NCBI GenBank assembly: GCA_002315825.1
Contig: DCIC01000016.1
Coordinates: forward strand, 57,669 to 67,368
Length of the DNA: 9,700 nt
DNA from: Bacteroidales bacterium UBA1736
GTDB lineage: Bacteria; Bacteroidota; Bacteroidia; Bacteroidales; UBA932
Direction: 5' to 3'
Made by a program: the position numbers and the translations under genes. Position 1 is the first letter of the stretch, and every line of letters begins with the position of its first letter. The notes under the pieces are model-generated. The model worked only from the letters and a program-made list of their open reading frames with translations. It did not search any database and was not told where the DNA came from. Below, piece by piece: positions 6,601 through 9,700 of this stretch.

Positions 6601-6637
6601 GCAATCTTTAGGATTTTTATAGCAATTGGTATTGCTA
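6598..6637. promoter_or_regulatory. Candidate operator: three TAGCAAT heptamers (two direct, one inverted)
   Basis: ATAGCAAT occurs at 6598-6605 and again at 6619-6626, exactly 21 bases apart (two helical turns). The second copy is followed after TGGT by ATTGCTA (6631-6637), giving a perfect 7-bp inverted repeat with a 4-base centre. The first copy overlaps the minus-strand -7 box, the second covers its -33 area, and the inverted copy sits 7 bases before the plus-strand -7 box. The placement suits a repressor acting on both divergent promoters. The binding protein is unknown and no regulator gene is in the window. Confidence 0.4.
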
Positions 6638-6644
6638 ATAATCG

Positions 6645-6652
6645 TAACTTTG
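6645..6652 (+). promoter_or_regulatory. -7 promoter box for the 6680 lipoprotein gene
   Basis: TAACTTTG matches TAnnTTTG, 27 bases before the ATG at 6680. No TTTG lies at the 20-base spacing; the nearest TTG (6626-6628) is 16 bases away, so the -33 box is poor. Confidence 0.5.
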
Positions 6653-6679
6653 CAGGGAATTACAAGAAAGGCAGCAGGT

Positions 6680-7489
6680 ATGAGAATTATTCCGATAATT
6701 ATGATTGCGGCGACCGTGATGGTTGCCTCCGGATGTGGCGGACGTAGCGCCGGTCATAAGCATACGGTGGATTTACATATGGTCTCGACCGGTGAGACAG
6801 AGATTAAGGCGCAACTCAAGAACAGTTACGATATGTTCATTGAGTCCGCTGATCGTCTGGGACAATTCCCCGTTGCCACCATAAAGGATGGAAAATTGTC
6901 TTTTTCCGCACAGGAGAAGATGGTCAAGCCTGATTATCTGGTCAGCCCTTCGGGTATTGACAATCTTGTAACTCTTTCTCAAAAGTACCGTTACATTGCC
7001 ATTCTCTGCCTGGACCGCATTATTGCCGATGCCTATGATATGCCAGTCGAAGAATACGATGTGGCTATCAAAAATCTGGCTGTCAGTATCGCTGATCCTG
7101 CCTTCAGCATTTTTGAAGGTATGGATGGAGTTCCGGACGGGAATCAGCTCAAGGCTTTTTTCAACGCTGAATACTTATCAGACCGCGCGGAATATTTCTG
7201 GGAGGGAATTACCGCGGCTATGGTGGAGCAGCTCTATATTTGTGTAAGAGATATTGACAAGTTTCTGTCTGTATTTGACGATGCGTCCGTAAAAGAATTC
7301 TGTGACAATTTTGTCCGCTTGAAGCAGGGTATTACCTCGATAATGGATTATTATCCTGATATGGACGTGCTCAACAATGTCCTCTCGCCCTTGTATGTGA
7401 TTCACGCCAGTAGCGTGCCGGAATTCAGGCAGCAGCTGATAGAGCTCAAGATAAATATTGTCAAGGCTAGGGAGTACCTGGTGTCTTAA
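6680..7489 (+). CDS. Lipoprotein of unknown function
   Basis: I do not recognise the family. The ATG at 6680 gives a 269-residue precursor with a lipoprotein signal: a hydrophobic run MRIIPIIMIAATVMV, then lipobox ASGC with lipidated C19. Residues after the cysteine (GGRSAGHKH) are not acidic, so the surface-export signal known from some Bacteroidota lipoproteins is not evident and a periplasm-facing location is the simpler reading. The mature part is mainly predicted helix with few glycines, for example ITAAMVEQLYICVRDIDKF and EFRQQLIELKINIVKAREYL at the end, plus two internal cysteines (LCLDR, EFCDN). No enzyme motif is visible. The frame is open back to 6626, but the signal peptide and the TAACTTTG box fix the start. 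It diverges from the glycosyltransferase operon and may share its operator. The 3' end overlaps thiM by 23 bases. Confidence 0.8.
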   Translation: MRIIPIIMIAATVMVASGCGGRSAGHKHTVDLHMVSTGETEIKAQLKNSYDMFIESADRLGQFPVATIKDGKLSFSAQEKMVKPDYLVSPSGIDNLVTLSQKYRYIAILCLDRIIADAYDMPVEEYDVAIKNLAVSIADPAFSIFEGMDGVPDGNQLKAFFNAEYLSDRAEYFWEGITAAMVEQLYICVRDIDKFLSVFDDASVKEFCDNFVRLKQGITSIMDYYPDMDVLNNVLSPLYVIHASSVPEFRQQLIELKINIVKAREYLVS

Positions 7490-8282
7490 CCGCTTCTTGT
7501 CCGAAGTTGCTGAGGCTGTCAAGAAAGCAGGTCTGGAAGCTTCCTGTGCCACGGCATTCGCTTTCCGCAGTCTCACCGCAGATTGACATCAGTCTCATTG
7601 CGTTTGTCGCCGCGCTCAGTTTGTCATTATTGACAGATGCGAATGCGGCGGTGATAACAGTGGCTGTGCAGCCCATTGCTGTTACCCGGGGCATAAGGGC
7701 CGAGCCTCCCCGGACTGTTTCCACAATATTTCCGTCGGTAATGTAGTCAACTGCTCCGCTGACAGATACTATTGCCCCGGTAGCTGCCGCGAGGGCTTTT
7801 GCTGCCGGGACGGCTGAGGCACTGTCTGCGGATGAGTCCACACCTTTGGATGAGGTTGGGATGGATTTCTCCGCACCGAGTAATGTTGCCAGAGCAATGA
7901 TTTCGGATGCGTTTCCTCTGATAATGCTTGGGCTGTAGTTGGTTGCAAGGTCTGCGGCAAGCATATTTCTCGCTTTTGATGCTCCGACCCCGACGGGGTC
8001 CAGAATCCAGGCTTTTCTTGCCTGAAGTGCTGCCGCGGCGGCAATGCGGGACGCTTCGGTCAATTGTTTGTCCAGGCATCCTATATTGATGGATACAGAA
8101 TTGCACAGGGAGACCAGATCCACCATTTCCGTTGGGTAGAAGGACATAATGGGGGAGGCTCCGATGGCGAGAAGCGCATTTGCGGCAAGATTCATCGCAA
8201 CATAATTCGTGATGTTCAAAATAATCGGGGATTGCTTCTGTATCAGTTCACAATCCCTTGATAGGGTATCAGTGTTCAACAT
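7467..8282 (-). CDS. thiM: Hydroxyethylthiazole kinase
   Basis: A 271-residue ribokinase-like enzyme that phosphorylates 4-methyl-5-(2-hydroxyethyl)thiazole with ATP, the salvage route to the thiazole half of thiamine. Typical ThiM blocks are SPIILNITNYVAMNLAANAL (18-37), which runs into LAIGASPIMS (38-47), then WILDPVGVGAS (92-102) and IRGNASEI (121-128). The anion-hole/catalytic region is TAMGCTATVITAAF with C205. Length matches the family. The ATG at 8282 immediately precedes the conserved N-terminal block. It is a stand-alone gene here: thiE, thiD and other thi genes are not adjacent. No TPP riboswitch (no CTGAGA-type core) is visible in the upstream 130 bases; a TAATTTTG promoter box at 8350-8343 leaves a leader of about 55 bases. 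The 3' end overlaps the convergent lipoprotein gene. Confidence 0.93.
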   Translation of the reverse strand: MLNTDTLSRDCELIQKQSPIILNITNYVAMNLAANALLAIGASPIMSFYPTEMVDLVSLCNSVSINIGCLDKQLTEASRIAAAAALQARKAWILDPVGVGASKARNMLAADLATNYSPSIIRGNASEIIALATLLGAEKSIPTSSKGVDSSADSASAVPAAKALAAATGAIVSVSGAVDYITDGNIVETVRGGSALMPRVTAMGCTATVITAAFASVNNDKLSAATNAMRLMSICGETAESECRGTGSFQTCFLDSLSNFGQEAVKTPGTP

Positions 8283-8342
8283 TGTGGCCTTTTACAAATC
8301 AAGATATGGTTCCAATCTTTTCATTGGTCGAAAAAAAGTCCT

Positions 8343-8374
8343 CAAAATTAGCAAAGCTTTTTGCATTGATGAAA
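8343..8374 (-). promoter_or_regulatory. Promoter for thiM
   Basis: TAATTTTG (8350-8343) matches TAnnTTTG; TTTC (8374-8371) sits at the 20-base spacing as a one-mismatch -33 box. The leader to the ATG at 8282 is about 55 bases and shows no recognisable riboswitch. Confidence 0.5.
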
Positions 8375-8389
8375 TTGTTGATAACTTTG
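8360..8389 (+). promoter_or_regulatory. Promoter for the TIM-barrel lipoprotein gene
   Basis: TTTG (8360-8363), an 18-base spacer and TAACTTTG (8382-8389) fit the Bacteroidota pattern with a slightly short spacer. The ATG at 8412 follows after 22 bases. Interleaved with the opposing thiM promoter. Confidence 0.55.
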
Positions 8390-8411
8390 CGCGCTTAAAC
8401 TATTTGGGAAT

Positions 8412-9392
8412 ATGAGATCAAGTAAAAGTATTTTTTGTGTCGTTCTGGGGATTGTATTCCTCGCAGTGTCTTGTAGTAAGGAAGAGGTGGAGAGCACCTA
8501 TCATTTTTCCAGCGACAGGGTTGGAGTATGCAGTTGGAGCTGGAAGTCTGATATGAGCACTATCCTTGATGCAATGAACGAAATGGGCATTACCGGAATG
8601 CAGCTTGCAACAACACCCTGGGTGGCCGGCAATCTGTCTGATGCACAGAAAGAAATTTTTGGCCACGAAGAGTCGGCGGAAGTTCTTGCCCGTATCCAGC
8701 GTCTGTCCGCGTCTGGAGAGATCAATATAATGTCAACGATGATCTGCTTTCCTCACGAGGATTACTCATCTCTTGAAACCATTCGCAAGACAAGCGGATT
8801 TATGTTTACGGAGGACGACTTGGGACACAGCGCTCAGGAGGAATGGGAAACCAATATTTCATTGGTCGGAAAAGCTGCAAGGCTAACAGCTGCTCTTGGT
8901 GTGCGCTATCTCTCCACTGAGGTGGGTTTTGTGAACAAGGATTGGGATCTGGCTCTGGACAGAGTGAAGGCTGCTTGTGATTCCTGCACCAGTGTTGGCG
9001 TCATCTTTTTGATTGAGTCCGGTCAGGAGTCCGGTGCAGAGATGAAACAGTTCCTTGAGGATCTTGAAAAGAAATATCCGGGGACAAAAATCGGAATCAA
9101 TTTTGATCCAGCGAATCATATTCTGTATGATACAGACACACCTTCAAATGCCTTTGATATACTTTTTCCTTGGATCTGTCAGGTCCACGTAAAGGACTGC
9201 GTTCTTGATGCATCCAAGCGGCAGGGTTGGTCTGAGGATGTGGTCTGGGGGTCTGGAGATGTCAGCACAAAGTTTGATTTCCTTCAGTATGTGTATGATT
9301 CAGGGTATAAAGCTAATCTTCTTGTTGAGCACGAGTGGGGAGCTAACCGTGTAGCCGACATTGAGGTCGCACTGAGAGCTCTACTCAAATAA
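8412..9392 (+). CDS. Lipoprotein with xylose isomerase-like TIM barrel (sugar phosphate isomerase/epimerase family)
   Basis: A 326-residue precursor. The signal peptide ends in a lipobox-like AVSC with C21, followed by SKEEVE; the C-x-K-(D/E)2 pattern resembles the lipoprotein export signal described in Capnocytophaga, so surface exposure is possible. The mature part has the AP endonuclease 2/xylose-isomerase-like barrel: VGVCSWSWKS (38-47), MGITGMQLAT, GVRYLSTEVG (E170), VIFLIESG (E202), IGINFDPANHIL (D232, H236), QVHVKDC (H259) and NLLVEHEW (E306). Conserved acidic residues and histidines fit the usual divalent metal site, so a sugar isomerase, epimerase or related hydrolytic activity is plausible. 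The substrate is unknown. No adjacent SusC/SusD pair or glycoside hydrolase is visible to suggest a glycan. The last 12 bases overlap an opposing coding remnant. Confidence 0.87.
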   Translation: MRSSKSIFCVVLGIVFLAVSCSKEEVESTYHFSSDRVGVCSWSWKSDMSTILDAMNEMGITGMQLATTPWVAGNLSDAQKEIFGHEESAEVLARIQRLSASGEINIMSTMICFPHEDYSSLETIRKTSGFMFTEDDLGHSAQEEWETNISLVGKAARLTAALGVRYLSTEVGFVNKDWDLALDRVKAACDSCTSVGVIFLIESGQESGAEMKQFLEDLEKKYPGTKIGINFDPANHILYDTDTPSNAFDILFPWICQVHVKDCVLDASKRQGWSEDVVWGSGDVSTKFDFLQYVYDSGYKANLLVEHEWGANRVADIEVALRALLK

Positions 9393-9614
9393 TGTCCGGG
9401 AAGGACCGTAGGGCTCTGACACAATCTGCAGGGCACTCCCGTAGAACTCTCCTGAGTAGTTGTCAAATACGATATCACTTATATCCATATAGCCCGTATC
9501 ACCCTTGCTGAGGTAGCGCTTCGGGTAGTCGGCAAAAATTCCATTGTTGCCCTGGGCTGTGATATTGATGAAGGAAGCCTGACTGTAAAAATACTCATTA
9601 TTGATGATAATTTG
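9381..9614 (-). pseudogene. C-terminal coding remnant without a usable start, family unknown
   Basis: On the minus strand a frame opens after an in-frame TAA (9617-9615) and runs 77 codons to TAG at 9383-9381. Its translation looks protein-like (segments FINITAQGNNGIFADYPKRY, GDTGYMDISDIVFDNYSGEF and LQIVSEPYGPSRTLFE), rich in Y, N, D and G as in exported beta-rich proteins. There is no ATG, GTG or TTG before the ATG in GYMDIS, which would give only 35 residues. Its end overlaps the TIM-barrel gene by 12 bases, in the same style as the three complete convergent pairs here. I read it as the 3' end of a gene whose front has been lost. A frameshift from the neighbouring frame, or a sequence error, cannot be excluded. 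I do not recognise the family. Confidence 0.45.
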
Positions 9615-9615
9615 T

Positions 9616-9623
9616 TATCTTTG
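9616..9623 (+). promoter_or_regulatory. -7 promoter box for the gene starting at 9664
   Basis: TATCTTTG matches TAnnTTTG, 40 bases before the ATG at 9664. No TTTG occurs at the usual distance upstream, so the -33 box is poor. Confidence 0.45.
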
Positions 9624-9648
9624 ATAGAATATTGGATTGGACTATCAA
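9621..9648. repeat. Inverted repeat TTGATAG/CTATCAA around the inferred transcription start
   Basis: TTGATAG (9621-9627) and CTATCAA (9642-9648) are perfect 7-bp arms separated by 14 bases. The left arm overlaps the end of the -7 box at 9616-9623, so this could be an operator or a 5' leader stem; the sequence does not decide. Confidence 0.35.
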
Positions 9649-9663
9649 TTATCCCATAATAAT

Positions 9664-9700
9664 ATGAATATATCGGCAATAATGGCAATTATCTTCCTGC
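9664..9700 (+). CDS. Start of an exported protein, cut by the window edge
   Basis: The ATG at 9664 begins MNISAIMAIIFL and the frame is open to the window end. The hydrophobic opening looks like the start of a signal peptide. The TATCTTTG box 40 bases upstream and the lack of any competing ATG support a real gene start. Only 12 residues are visible, so nothing can be said about function. Confidence 0.5.
   Translation, partial: MNISAIMAIIFL

Noticed and set aside
7747..8106. Minus-strand 119-codon frame inside thiM, with a second one at 7769-8044
   Set aside because: Arg/Gln/Ser-rich shadow frames of the alanine-rich thiM gene.
8319..8330. 12-base direct repeat TTTCATTGGTCG, also at 8857-8868
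   Set aside because: One copy is intergenic and one within the TIM-barrel coding frame; no further copies or symmetry, so chance is the simplest explanation.
8283..8411. Possible TPP riboswitch upstream of thiM
   Set aside because: No CTGAGA-like core or second conserved arm is present on the minus strand.
9479..9688. Minus-strand 69-codon frame with an ATG
   Set aside because: It is out of frame with the protein-like reading at 9381-9614, crosses the plus-strand promoter and leader, and its translation shows no family features. A frameshift joining the two frames is possible but not shown.
1..9700. Mobile elements, CRISPR arrays, tRNA or rRNA genes
   Set aside because: No transposase or integrase motifs, no regularly spaced repeats, and no recognisable RNA gene signatures were seen on either strand.

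Overview
The window looks like a chromosomal core-type segment from a member of the Bacteroidales (phylum Bacteroidota); the genus cannot be fixed from the sequence. The main reasons are repeated TAnnTTTG -7 promoter boxes with TTTG-like -33 boxes in front of the gene starts, weak or absent Shine-Dalgarno sites, outer-membrane-type lipoprotein signals (one with a C-x-K-E-E export signal), and a gene repertoire (GT2/LAB_N/GT39 trio, sn-glycerol-1-phosphate dehydrogenase homologue, exported MltD-like transglycosylase) familiar from that group. I see no transposase, integrase, CRISPR array, rRNA or tRNA.

Layout. 1-449 (-): N-terminus of an AMP-forming acyl-CoA synthetase, running off the left edge. 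450-593: interlocked divergent promoters. 594-1427 (+): HAD-family phosphatase. 1408-2712 (-): sn-glycerol-1-phosphate dehydrogenase family protein. 2713-2782: a second pair of overlapping divergent promoters. 2783-3622 (+): secreted lytic transglycosylase. 3619-6588 (-): a tightly overlapped three-gene operon, transcribed GT2 polyprenyl-phosphate glycosyltransferase -> duplicated LAB_N membrane protein -> GT39/ArnT-like glycosyltransferase. 6589-6679: divergent control region with three copies of the heptamer TAGCAAT. 6680-7489 (+): lipoprotein of unknown function. 7467-8282 (-): ThiM hydroxyethylthiazole kinase. 8283-8411: third clear divergent promoter pair. 8412-9392 (+): lipoprotein with a xylose-isomerase-like TIM barrel. 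9381-9614 (-): the 3' end of a coding frame with no usable start, probably a gene remnant. 9616-9700 (+): promoter and first codons of another exported protein.

How the genes may work together. The only clear operon is the glycosylation module: GT2 would load a sugar on a polyprenyl phosphate at the cytoplasmic face, the six-helix duplicated LAB_N protein sits where a flippase would be expected, and GT39 would move the sugar to an acceptor at the periplasmic face (lipid A, another envelope glycan, or protein). The other genes are single transcription units in an alternating divergent/convergent order. Envelope themes recur (acyl-CoA, glycerol phosphate, peptidoglycan, lipid-linked sugar, lipoproteins), but a shared pathway is not shown by the sequence. 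All four convergent junctions overlap at their 3' ends by 4-23 bp. There is no gene-free stretch over 300 bases, provided the remnant at 9381-9614 is counted.
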